NCBI GenBank assembly: GCA_965196985.1
Contig: CBDALO010000031.1
Coordinates: 1-64,000, forward strand
Direction: 5' to 3'
From: 2-12-FULL-35-23 sp965196985
GTDB lineage: Bacteria > Pseudomonadota > Gammaproteobacteria > UBA12402
Length of the DNA: 64,000 bases
The translations under genes and the position numbers were made by a program. The notes under the pieces were generated by a model. It was given only the letters and a program-made list of their open reading frames with translations, was not told the origin of the DNA and did not search any database. Positions 52,890 through 61,877 of the stretch are shown piece by piece (within the stretch, counting starts at the first letter, position 1; every line of letters begins with the position of its first letter).

Positions 52890-54358
52890 CTGAAAACTAC
52901 CCAAAATTTAAATCAACAAAATAATGCTGAAATATTGTGTAAAAATGACTATGCTTTGTCTTTTTAACAAGACTAACGAGATGAGTATAAATGTTAAACT
53001 TCGCCGATTACGCTGCCCCTCTTTTTTCAAAATTAACTGGGAAAGTTGTTTTAAAAAAATCTATCGACGATTGTAGGAAAGCTATTAACTGAAGGTAGTT
53101 GTAAGTTGTTCAGTTCATCAAAAGATAACAATGAGTATAAAAAGATGATTCGTACACTTACCGGTGAAAATAAAAGCACCGATTTAGATCCAATAAAAAC
53201 AAATGATGTATTGCTAGAACAGAGCTGTGAAAAACTTTCACACGCCAGTAAAATTGATGTTCTTCATGATCCTTCTGATATTAGAAAGCCACATAGCAAG
53301 CAAACTGAAAATCTAGGTAAAGTAAGGAGTCTGGACGGGGATATTATCAATGGTTACAGCACGCATAACGCAGTTGCATTAGTACCTGGTGATAAGGCTG
53401 TGCATCTACTATCGCATGTAAGCTACAGCAATAAAGACCCTAAGTTTTTAAAAGCTGAGCATATTAAGAAAATAGAGGCTGGAAAGCCATTTGAGGGAGA
53501 TAAAGAGGCCAAGAGTCTTTATGAATCTGGTGATTACTTTAATAAAAAGCTGCTGTCTATTCGTGAAATAGAAAAAATAGGAATCTGCCTAAAATCAAAG
53601 AATGAAGATGCAACCATTACCCATATTCTAGATAGAGAGTTTGATGATAATGACTATCTCTCACTAATTGATACAAACCTAGATCAAGACTTTATTATTC
53701 GCTCAAAAATAACAAGAACAATAGAAGGTAGAGGTGATGATGGTAAAAAGCTTAAGCTGATTAACGCTGATTTTGATGCTCAAGGCGAAAAGCAATTCCA
53801 AAAGTTAACAGTTGGAAAGAATTGCGTACAAGACGGAAAAATAACTATTTATTTTGGAGAGTTTGAGAACTTCAATGCAATTAAAATCCAAATTACAGGC
53901 AGAGATGGTAGGAGAATTTTTAAGAATGACATGCTGCTATTAACTAATAAAAAAGTAACGACTTTTGATGAGGCGTATGAGGTATACATAGCCTATCTAT
54001 CTCGTGCGAAAATTGAATATGTTTTTAAATTTCTCAAGGAAGGACTAGGCTGGGAAAATATGCAGATAAAAAATTTTAAAGGGATACAAAATCTACTGGC
54101 TGTATGTTTTTATGTGGCCTCATATTTGTATGAGATAGGTAAGGAAAAAGCTTATGACGATTACGCAATTATGCTAGCTAAATTAGGAGATGGTAAGGGC
54201 AAGGTGACACGACACTTTATTGCGAAGGGTATTAGAAAACTTCTAACGTATCACTTAGTAGAGCAATTTTTTAAAGAAAATAGTGTTTCTCAAGAAGAAC
54301 AAAAAGAATTATCGAATTCAGTTCAGGTAGGGAGATAACAATTTTGGGTAGTTCTCAG
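52890..54358 (+). mobile_element. IS4-family element, copy C
   Basis: 1469 bases, target duplication CTCATTA (52883-52889, 54359-54365), in the DUF6431-like gene of transposon copy 2. Confidence 0.95.
53106..54338 (+). CDS. IS4-family transposase, copy C
   Basis: 410 residues as called from a TTG at 53106; differs from copy A by F for I in GEFENFNAIK. YREK signature intact. The upstream ATG frame begins at 52991 (MLNFADYAAPLFSKL) and reaches the seven-A run at 53053-53059. Confidence 0.88.
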   Translation: MFSSSKDNNEYKKMIRTLTGENKSTDLDPIKTNDVLLEQSCEKLSHASKIDVLHDPSDIRKPHSKQTENLGKVRSLDGDIINGYSTHNAVALVPGDKAVHLLSHVSYSNKDPKFLKAEHIKKIEAGKPFEGDKEAKSLYESGDYFNKKLLSIREIEKIGICLKSKNEDATITHILDREFDDNDYLSLIDTNLDQDFIIRSKITRTIEGRGDDGKKLKLINADFDAQGEKQFQKLTVGKNCVQDGKITIYFGEFENFNAIKIQITGRDGRRIFKNDMLLLTNKKVTTFDEAYEVYIAYLSRAKIEYVFKFLKEGLGWENMQIKNFKGIQNLLAVCFYVASYLYEIGKEKAYDDYAIMLAKLGDGKGKVTRHFIAKGIRKLLTYHLVEQFFKENSVSQEEQKELSNSVQVGR

Positions 54359-56053
54359 CTCATTAACACTGCCTGCTGAACTGACCAGCAATACCAACGC
54401 TTTGGAGAAAGTATCTCAGGTAGGGTTGAACAAGTACGTTTACATTGATGACAATAAAATCTCAAAACAGGGGTGGGATTTAAAGAGCGTCCTTTACCTG
54501 GGTTCCTATCTGGTTTTCGATCATATGATCCATGTGACCATAGTCCACCTGCACCGCAATGGCTGCACTGCTCTGGCCTTAGTAGCTCTGGATTTTTTTT
54601 CAGCAGGATCAGGTAATCACTCAGGCTTTTAATCGCTTTTATGATTCTGCGCATGACTAATTTCACTATAGTTTTTATATCAAGTTATTTTACCTTGATA
54701 GGTTACTAAAAACCTTGTTTATTATGAGATAAAACTAGCTCAATTCCCCTAAATAAAGATAGACGTAACAGCGCAATGTGCATCTTCATGCGTCAATCAC
54801 TCTGGGTGGTATCAACAAAGAGTTAACACAATGGAAAAGCCTCTACTTCCATCAACCTACACTAATGTCCATGTGGCGTTATGAGGTCATTAACCTTTTT
54901 AGAAACCACCACCAGGACAAAGGGCTTATTCTGCCAAATCAGTTAGCCTCTACACTGAACCACACTTTCAACTTTAATCAACTGCTTGATCAGCTTTACC
55001 AAAAACGATGGGTAGTACATTGCGCAAAGCCCTCAAAGAATCACAAGCAAAACGTTAAATACTTAGGTCGATACACCAAACGTCCTCCTATTGCTGAGTC
55101 AAAAATTAAAAACTTTGATGGGAGCAGCCTCAGTTTTAATTATCTTGATCACGTCTCTAAAACCTACAAGCAATTTAAATTAACCGCGGAAGAGTTTATT
55201 GCTCGATTTATTCAACACATTCCTGATGTTGGCTTTCGTATGGTGCGTTATTATGGGTTTCTTGCTAACCGGGTGCGAGGTGAGATGCTACCCAAAGTCA
55301 GACTCCTATTAGGTGAAACTGATCCAAACACACCCCAGGTCAATTACCGCACCTTAATGCAAAATAATTTTAACATTGACCCCTATGAATGTGTTCTATG
55401 CGGTAGCCAAATGTTTTTAGCTAACTGCTGGTATAGACAACCTAACCGTTACAAATTGCTATCAAAGCATCGTGAACTCGCCTTACTGAAAAAAATCTAC
55501 TGAAAACTACCCAAAATTTAAATCAGCAAAATAATGCTGAAATATTGTGTAAAAATGACTATGCTTTGTCTTTTTAACAAGACTAACGAGATGAGTATAA
55601 ATGTTAAACTTCGCCGATTACGCTGCCCCTCTTTTTTCAAAATTAACTGGGAAAGTTGTTTTAAAAAAATCTATCGACGATTGTAGGAAAGCTATTAACT
55701 GAAGGTAGTTGTAAGTTGTTCAGTTCATCAAAAGATAACAATGAGTATAAAAAGATGATTCGTACACTTACCGGTGAAAATAAAAGCACCGATTTAGATC
55801 CAATAAAAACAAATGATGTATTGCTAGAACAGAGCTGTGAAAAACTTTCACACGCCAGTAAAATTGATGTTCTTCATGATCCTTCTGATATTAGAAAGCC
55901 ACATAGCAAGCAAACTGAAAATCTAGGTAAAGTAAGGAGTCTGGACGGGGATATTATCAATGGTTACAGCACGCATAACGCAGTTGCATTAGTACCTGGT
56001 GATAAGGCTGTGCATCTACTATCGCATGTAAGCTACAGCAATAAAGACCCTAA

Positions 56054-58106
56054 CCCAAGTTTGGCCATTTCACCCTGAAAATCAAAAATTTCATCACTAT
56101 TTTTAACTCAACCCATTGATTTTACTTGCCTAGAAACGTGAATTCTCGAATGTAGTGACACATAATGGCAATAAGGGGTTGCATGGGCTGGTGAAGTGAT
56201 GAGAGTATTGAGTTATGTATATTCGAACCTCTACACAAAAGAGTCCTCGGACAGGTAAGTCTTACGCAACCTACCGACTTGTTGATACTCATCGCACTGC
56301 TGACGGCAAAGTACGTCAAAGACTGATTTTAAATCTTGGTGCGAATTTTTCAGTAAAGAAGGACAGTTGGAAATTGCTTGCTGACCGTATTGAGGAAATT
56401 TTAACGGGTCAAGGCACGTTAATTTCAATACCAGCACATCTCGAAAAACAGGCGCAAATGTATGTAAAACGCATTCGCTCTAGGTTTGCTGATGACAATG
56501 AGACAAGTATCGCTGTTAATTCAGTAAGCGCGGTAGAACCTGACTTTAAAACAGTGGATGTTAACTCCATTGAGAGCGCGGACATACGACACGTTGGAGC
56601 TGAGGCGTTGGGCTTACATGCTGCCAGGCAATTACAACTTGAGGAATTGTTCAGGGCTTTGGGCTTTAATCAAAAACAATGTCACCTGATGCTTGCTACC
56701 ATCATTGGGCGGCTAGTTGCTCCAGGAAGTGATTTGAGTACGCACTATTATTTAAGCAATCAAAGTGCGCTAGATGAATTACTGGGTACTGATTTCTCAG
56801 AACTATCACTCAAGAAATTCTATAAGACTGCTGATGAGTTACTCAAACATAAGCAAATGATTGAAGATCAATTATTCGAACGTGAGAAAAATCTCTTTAG
56901 TTTAAATCAGGTGATCACTCTCTACGATATAACCAATACCTACTTTGAGGGTAGAGCATTACAGAATGATCACGCACAGCATGGTCGATCAAAGGAGAAG
57001 CGGTCTGATTGTCCGCTTGTTTCTCTAGGACTCGTGCTGGATGGCTCAGGGTTCCCGCAACGCAGTGAATTTTTCAAAGGGAATGTTAGCGAGCCTAAAA
57101 CATTATCCGAAATGCTAACTGAGCTTCATGCACAGCCAGAGGCAACAATTATCTTAGATGCTGGTTTTGCAACTGAAGAAAATATTTCATGGCTTACTGA
57201 AAAAGGTTTCCATTATATTGTAGTGAGCCGTAGAGCATTGCCTGTTGTCGATGAAAACATTGATAAAGTGCTAGTAAAAGAATCAGTAAATAATACGGTT
57301 ACAGCGCAATTAGTTAAAGATACTGAAGCAAATGAAGTCTTACTGTACTGCCATTCTCAGGCTAAGGAAGAAAAAAGCTTAAATATGATTAGTAAGGCCG
57401 AGGCTCGTTTCGAAGAGGAATTAATTAAGTTAGCTAATGGACTCACTAAAAAAACCGGCATGAAAGCAATTGAGAAAGTAACATTGCGTTTAGGTCGAAT
57501 AAAAGAGCGGCATAAACGTGTTTCAGCTCGCTACACTATCACGCTTGATTCAGAGGGTGATAAGGTTACGCAAATCAGTTGGAGTAAAGTTAACTCTGAG
57601 AATCTGGGTGCATATTGTTTGCGTAGTAACAGAATGGATTTAGATGAAAAAACAATTTTGAGAATTTATACAACTCTAACTGACGTTGAATCGGCATTCA
57701 GATCATTAAAATCAGAGTTAGGCCTGCGTCCTATCTACCATCAAAAGCAAGAGCGAGTTGATGCCCATCTGTTTATTAGTATTCTTGCTTATCACTTACT
57801 ACACACTATTCGCCATCAACTTAAATTGCAGAACATTGATAGTAGCTGGCAAACTATACGGCAGATTTTTAGCACTCAGGTTCGTATCACTACTACAATG
57901 CAGCTTGAAAATAATAAATTGCTTTCTATTAGAAGAACCTCTAAGGCAACTCCAGAGCAAGTTGTGATCTATAAATCGTTAGGCATGAATTCAGAACCTG
58001 GGGACACTGAAAAAACAATTTGTTAAGTTGTAGTGACCCTAAACGTTTTTTTAAAACGTAAGTCATTGATTTGGATAGGTTTAATTGTAGAACGGACAAA
58101 GTTGGG
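56054..58106 (+). mobile_element. IS1634-family element
   Basis: 2053 bases; ends CCCAAGTTTGGCC and (other strand) CCCAACTTTGTCC. Duplication CTAA (56050-56053, 58107-58110) inside IS4 copy D. The only copy in the window and the innermost of its nest. Confidence 0.9.
56215..58026 (+). CDS. IS1634-family transposase
   Basis: 603 residues of the IS1634/IS1549-like DDE_Tnp_1 group: N-terminus MYIRTSTQKSPRTGKSYATY, LYDITNTYFEGRALQN (D), ATIILDAGFATEENI (D), and IYTTLTDVESAFRSLKSELG (E) preceding HLFISILAYHLLHTIRHQL. Intact. ATG at 56215 with GAGAGTATTG upstream. Confidence 0.92.
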   Translation: MYIRTSTQKSPRTGKSYATYRLVDTHRTADGKVRQRLILNLGANFSVKKDSWKLLADRIEEILTGQGTLISIPAHLEKQAQMYVKRIRSRFADDNETSIAVNSVSAVEPDFKTVDVNSIESADIRHVGAEALGLHAARQLQLEELFRALGFNQKQCHLMLATIIGRLVAPGSDLSTHYYLSNQSALDELLGTDFSELSLKKFYKTADELLKHKQMIEDQLFEREKNLFSLNQVITLYDITNTYFEGRALQNDHAQHGRSKEKRSDCPLVSLGLVLDGSGFPQRSEFFKGNVSEPKTLSEMLTELHAQPEATIILDAGFATEENISWLTEKGFHYIVVSRRALPVVDENIDKVLVKESVNNTVTAQLVKDTEANEVLLYCHSQAKEEKSLNMISKAEARFEEELIKLANGLTKKTGMKAIEKVTLRLGRIKERHKRVSARYTITLDSEGDKVTQISWSKVNSENLGAYCLRSNRMDLDEKTILRIYTTLTDVESAFRSLKSELGLRPIYHQKQERVDAHLFISILAYHLLHTIRHQLKLQNIDSSWQTIRQIFSTQVRITTTMQLENNKLLSIRRTSKATPEQVVIYKSLGMNSEPGDTEKTIC

Positions 58107-59743
58107 CTAAGTTTTTAAAAGCTGAGCATATTAAGAAAATAGAGGCTGGAAAGCCATTTGAGGGAGATAAAGAGGCCAAGAGTCTTTATGAATCTGGTGA
58201 TTACTTTAATAAAAAGCTGCTGTCTATTCGTGAAATAGAAAAAATAGGAATCTGCCTAAAATCAAAGAATGAAGATGCAACCATTACCCATATTCTAGAT
58301 AGAGAGTTTGATGATAATGACTATCTCTCACTAATTGATACAAACCTAGATCAAGACTTTATTATTCGCTCAAAAATAACAAGAACAATAGAAGGTAGAG
58401 GTGATGATGGTAAAAAGCTTAAGCTGATTAACGCTGATTTTGATGCTCAAGGCGAAAAGCAATTCCAAAAGTTAACAGTTGGAAAGAATTGCGTACAAGA
58501 CGGAAAAATAACTATTTATTTTGGAGAGTTTGAGAACATCAATGCAATTAAAATCCAAATTACAGGCAGAGATGGTAGGAGAATTTTTAAGAATGACATG
58601 CTGCTATTAACTAATAAAAAAGTAACGACTTTTGATGAGGCGTATGAGGTATACATAGCCTATCTATCTCGTGCGAAAATTGAATATGTTTTTAAATTTC
58701 TCAAGGAAGGACTAGGCTGGGAAAATATGCAGATAAAAAATTTTAAAGGGATACAAAATCTACTGGCTGTATGTTTTTATGTGGCCTCATATTTGTATGA
58801 GATAGGTAAGGAAAAAGCTTATGACGATTACGCAATTATGCTAGCTAAATTAGGAGATGGTAAGGGCAAGGTGACACGACACTTTATTGCGAAGGGTATT
58901 AGAAAACTTCTAACGTATCACTTAGTAGAGCAATTTTTTAAAGAAAATAGTGTTTCTCAAGAAGAACAAAAAGAATTATCGAATTCAGTTCAGGTAGGGA
59001 GATAACAATTTTGGGTAGTTCTCAGAAAATCTAATAACTTCCTAGGGGGGTAGTCCGTCCAAAACAACAAATAACAGCTAGTTTTGGCTATTGTTTGTCA
59101 TAACTAACCCTGCCCCACCACTAAATCGATTTTATAAAAAATACCTGTGCTAAAATTACTCATTTTAATTGGTGGTATTTTTACCAATTGACACATTGAA
59201 ATTCCTTAATATCAAGGACTGCCTACCCGTTACCAACCGACTCACGCCAAGCACCCTTGCACCGTGTGGGCAGCCGAATCCTTGGAAAACTGGCAATGGC
59301 TCTACACCTTTACCTTACTGTTAGATGATGAGTATCGCTATCGTTTTAATCACACGCAATCTCACCAATCGATTCGAACCATTGAACAACTCGAGCAACC
59401 GCCTTTACCGTCTTTAGGGTTGACCGAAAGACCGCAAGCCATGCCCGCTTGTTACCAGGTGCCAAACCAACCTGTGGCAGCTTACCGTGCTTATTATCTC
59501 GGTGAGAAAAGCCACCTCATGCGCTACACCAAGCGACAACCGCCTGCCTGGTTAGTGGCTGGCCTTAATCCCTAGCTATCCTAATCAGTTGCGAACGATT
59601 AGCGCTTGCTAGTCAAGCATGGCCGCAGTACACTGCGCGCCAATTGAAGCCCTCAGCAATAATGAAAAGCCAAGGGGTTATACCAAGCGTCAAGCGAATG
59701 CGTTTTCGTTTCGCCCAATGTTTACCGTTAAGCGAGTTTTACT

Positions 59744-60976
59744 ATGCAACCGTACCAAAAGTTAATCACCCCATTAATTAGCCTGATTATTTTAACCTTA
59801 GGCAGTGCATTGCTGACCACGTTTCTCAGTTTACGCTTGCATCAATTACAGGTGAATGAATTTTTTATTGGTGGCTTAACAACGGCGTATTATGCCGGCA
59901 TGGCGATTGGTGCGTTTCGCTTAGAGCGATTAATTTTACGTGTGGGTCACATTCGTGCTTATGCCGCCTTTGCGTCCATTATGGCGGTGGTTTCCTTACT
60001 GCACGGCTTTTACGTGACGGTTCCTTTTTGGCTCCTGCTCCGATTTGTGGGCGGTATTGCCACCGCTGGGTTATACATCGTCATTGAAAGTTGGATCCTA
60101 GCTGAGTCCACGCCTAAAAATCGCGGGGCTTCATTAGCTTGGTACATGGTCTCGCTGTACATTGCTCAAGCCCTCGGACAGTGGCTATTGAATCTCGGCC
60201 ATCAACAAACCTTACTGCTTTGTGCCTTAGCCGCAGTTTTTGCTTCACTGTCAGTCATTCCGTTGAGCTTAAGTCGCGTGGTGCTGCCTGTTTTTAATGA
60301 ACCCGAACCGCTGAGTATTCGACAAGTCTTAAAGATCACCCCATCAGGTGTCTTGACCTGCTTTGCGGCAGGGCTCATCCTGGGTAGTCTCTATGGTCTC
60401 TATCCCTTGTTTATTAAGCATCAGGGGTATTCAACAGCGGATTTAGCCACCGTCATGGGCGTGACGATTCTAGGGGGCATGTTATTTCAATACCCCATCG
60501 GTAAGCTCTCTGATCTCATTAGTCGGCGTTATGTGATTGCCGGTTTGGCGTTAGGCTCATTGGGGCTATCCTTTTTATTACTTGATTTTGCACACTCTCA
60601 TTTTTGGGCGATGGCGGGCTTATCGCTTGGGCTAGGTGGTGTGACTTTTTGCTTGTACCCAGTTGGCATCAGTCATGCGTGTGACCGCTTTAACAGCAAT
60701 CAGATGGTGGCAGCCACGCAAGCCTTATTACTGGCTTACGGGGTGGGAGCCACACTTGGGCCCATTTTAGTGCCTGCTTTTCATTGGATTCTGCCCAACG
60801 CAGCTATTTTAGCCTTTATTATGACGTTAAGTTTACCGCTGAGTGTGTTCGTACTGCTGCGTAAGCAAATCGTGCCGTCCGTGCCAGAAGCAGAGAAAAC
60901 GGACTTTATTAACACCGCTGAACTAACGCCTATTATTAACGAGATTGACCCGCGTGCTGAGGAATCCAGCAGCTAA
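59744..60976 (+). CDS. YcaD-type MFS transporter
   Basis: 410 residues, twelve hydrophobic helices. The pattern of the YcaD/UPF0226 subfamily: GSALLTTFLSLRLH in helix 1, GLTTAYYAGMAIGAFRLERL, VESW-like YIVIESWILAESTPKNRG after helix 4, and LVTLGGMLFQYPIGKLSD-type motif in the second half (TILGGMLFQYPIGKLSDLIS). The C-terminal 45 residues are acidic and cytoplasmic. Substrate unknown. The backbone resumes here after the nested elements; GC is clearly higher than in the ISs. Confidence 0.85.
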   Translation: MQPYQKLITPLISLIILTLGSALLTTFLSLRLHQLQVNEFFIGGLTTAYYAGMAIGAFRLERLILRVGHIRAYAAFASIMAVVSLLHGFYVTVPFWLLLRFVGGIATAGLYIVIESWILAESTPKNRGASLAWYMVSLYIAQALGQWLLNLGHQQTLLLCALAAVFASLSVIPLSLSRVVLPVFNEPEPLSIRQVLKITPSGVLTCFAAGLILGSLYGLYPLFIKHQGYSTADLATVMGVTILGGMLFQYPIGKLSDLISRRYVIAGLALGSLGLSFLLLDFAHSHFWAMAGLSLGLGGVTFCLYPVGISHACDRFNSNQMVAATQALLLAYGVGATLGPILVPAFHWILPNAAILAFIMTLSLPLSVFVLLRKQIVPSVPEAEKTDFINTAELTPIINEIDPRAEESSS

Positions 60977-61019
60977 CCTTGATTCTCCTGGCTGGCATCG
61001 GGTATGGTGAGGGGAATGA

Positions 61020-61811
61020 ATGAACCCTGATTCTGTGAGCGGTGTTGAATGTGACACGATGAAATTGATGAGTCCTCAATCCACCATGAAAAAGTTAATC
61101 GACGAAATTACCCAGCCTGTTAATGAGCTGGAGCTTGAAGAATTAAATCAGTTTCTTACTGCCCAGCCTGAAGCCGACTGGCTGAACCTCACCCAATTAC
61201 ACGGACTGCTTTGTGCGATACTCAGTAGCCCCCTCTTTTGTTTTGCTGACGATTGGCTAGGTTTGGCGTTTAATGAGTCCTTACTCTTTACTTCGCAAGC
61301 ACAAGCCAGTCGCATCACGTTACTGCTTGCGCGCTTACAACATCAAGTAGCCAAGCAGCTCGAATCCGGTAAACCAATTACGCCTTTGTTGTATGATCAA
61401 CACCAACAAGCGCCCTACCAACCTGAGTCAGTCCCGGGCTGGTTGATTGAGGAATGGTGTGACGGGTACCTCTTGGGCGCTCATTCGGATCCTGCTTGGC
61501 GAGAGGATCAACAAGCCACTTTGTGCTTACTGCCCTTCAAGTGCTTAGTGGGCGAAGTCAGCTTGGCACACCTGCTCAAACTGCAAGGTCGTCAAACGCA
61601 GGACGAATCCACTGAACGACTGGCGCTCAAAGCGCATCTGCCGCATTTAATTAGTGAGCTCTATCACTACTGGCACTTAAGGCGCTACTTTGCTCAAGAA
61701 AGTGAAATTGAAGAATCCGACCCCATGGCACAAGCCAGTGAAGCGCTGCGTTGCCCTTGTGGTAGCGGTAAGTTGTATCGTGAATGTTGTTTAAGCAAGC
61801 ACTATCATTAG
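61020..61811 (+). CDS. UPF0149/YecA-like protein with SEC-C motif
   Basis: 263 residues. UPF0149 pattern: ELEELNQFLTAQPEADWLNL, TQLHGLLCAILSSPLF, and WCDGYLLGAHSDPAW, then a C-terminal SEC-C zinc motif CPCGSGKLYRECC. YecA-like proteins bind zinc and have been linked to SecA/ribosome contact, but the role is not settled. Start 61020 is the first ATG; a start at 61086 (MKKLIDEITQPVNEL) fits the family N-terminus better. The SEC-C end resembles that of the 5189 gene. Confidence 0.85.
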   Translation: MNPDSVSGVECDTMKLMSPQSTMKKLIDEITQPVNELELEELNQFLTAQPEADWLNLTQLHGLLCAILSSPLFCFADDWLGLAFNESLLFTSQAQASRITLLLARLQHQVAKQLESGKPITPLLYDQHQQAPYQPESVPGWLIEEWCDGYLLGAHSDPAWREDQQATLCLLPFKCLVGEVSLAHLLKLQGRQTQDESTERLALKAHLPHLISELYHYWHLRRYFAQESEIEESDPMAQASEALRCPCGSGKLYRECCLSKHYH

Positions 61812-61877
61812 TAAGGAATGCAAGCGCATGTTAATACTGTTGTCGTCAACTCTTACCGCCTGCCAAATAGGTGACCC

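Larger units (their letters stand above)
52634..54666 (-). pseudogene. DUF6431-like gene of transposon copy 2, split by IS4
   Basis: Segments 54366-54666 and 52634-52889 match copy 1. The IS4 sits just before the slippery GGGAAAA (on the plus strand TTTTCCC at 52867-52873), so the slip site is conserved but unreachable from the zinc-ribbon half. Confidence 0.85.
47371..54770 (-). mobile_element. Three-gene DDE/AAA transposon, copy 2
   Basis: Ends TGTAACGTC (47371) and TGTTACGTC (other strand, 54770), target duplication GCGC (47367-47370, 54771-54774) inside IS91 copy 2. Nearly identical to copy 1 but carries a different passenger set: IS256 and ISKra4 in the ATPase gene, IS4 in the DUF6431-like gene. 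Its integrase-ATPase junction is uninterrupted and shows the original ATGAGTAA overlap. Confidence 0.92.
46903..55499 (+). pseudogene. IS91-family transposase (Y2/HUH), split
   Basis: The 5' part 46903-47370 has an N-terminal Cys/His zinc domain (KYIRHTCKAKSCSSSGKKAT) and FTMPSTLWDCFW. The 3' part 54775-55499 holds the HUH motif (HLHASITLGG) and the catalytic Tyr region KYLGRYTKRPPIAESKI, then MVRYYGFLANRVRGEMLPKV. They join through the duplicated GCGC. Its last codons are altered by IS4 copy D. IS91 moves by rolling-circle; this copy cannot make the full protein. Confidence 0.88.
55716..59005 (+). pseudogene. IS4-family transposase, copy D, split by IS1634
   Basis: 55716-56053 and 58111-59005 join in frame at NKDP-KFLKAEHIKK. 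Apart from the insertion it matches copy A. The YREK part (58598 onward) remains open as a 135-residue frame but lacks the first catalytic Asp region. Confidence 0.92.
55500..59025 (+). mobile_element. IS4-family element, copy D, interrupted
   Basis: Ends as in the other copies; duplication AAAATCTA (55492-55499, 59026-59033) at the 3' end of the IS91 transposase gene. Removing the IS1634 element and one CTAA restores a 1469-base IS4. Confidence 0.92.
46701..59216 (+). mobile_element. IS91-family element, copy 2, hugely expanded by nested insertions
   Basis: Left end TCAGGCCGGCTTCGCCGG, right end ATATCAAG at 59216. It inserted immediately after CAAG (46697-46700), the tetranucleotide preference of IS91, with no longer target duplication. 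The host gene reads through once the element is removed. Native length without passengers is about 1.6 kb. Passengers: transposon copy 2 (holding IS256, ISKra4, IS4 C) and IS4 D (holding IS1634). Confidence 0.9.
46580..59575 (+). pseudogene. Phage/plasmid-type gene split by 12.5 kb of nested elements
   Basis: Segment 46580-46700 (MNIFYLDEQLEHCVQAHFDC...) and segment 59217-59575 (...GLPTRYQPTHAKHPCTVWAA to AWLVAGLNP) join in frame at CAA-G|GA after removing IS91 copy 2, giving about 157 residues. The pattern (MNIFYLD, HCVKMILE-like HVVKMILESAQMLST, HPC-VW, QAMP-Y, YRAYYLGEK, YTKRQPPAW) matches a conserved family common in phages and plasmids whose function I cannot name. It starts in an ATGA overlap with the WGR gene. 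Broken. Confidence 0.85.
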
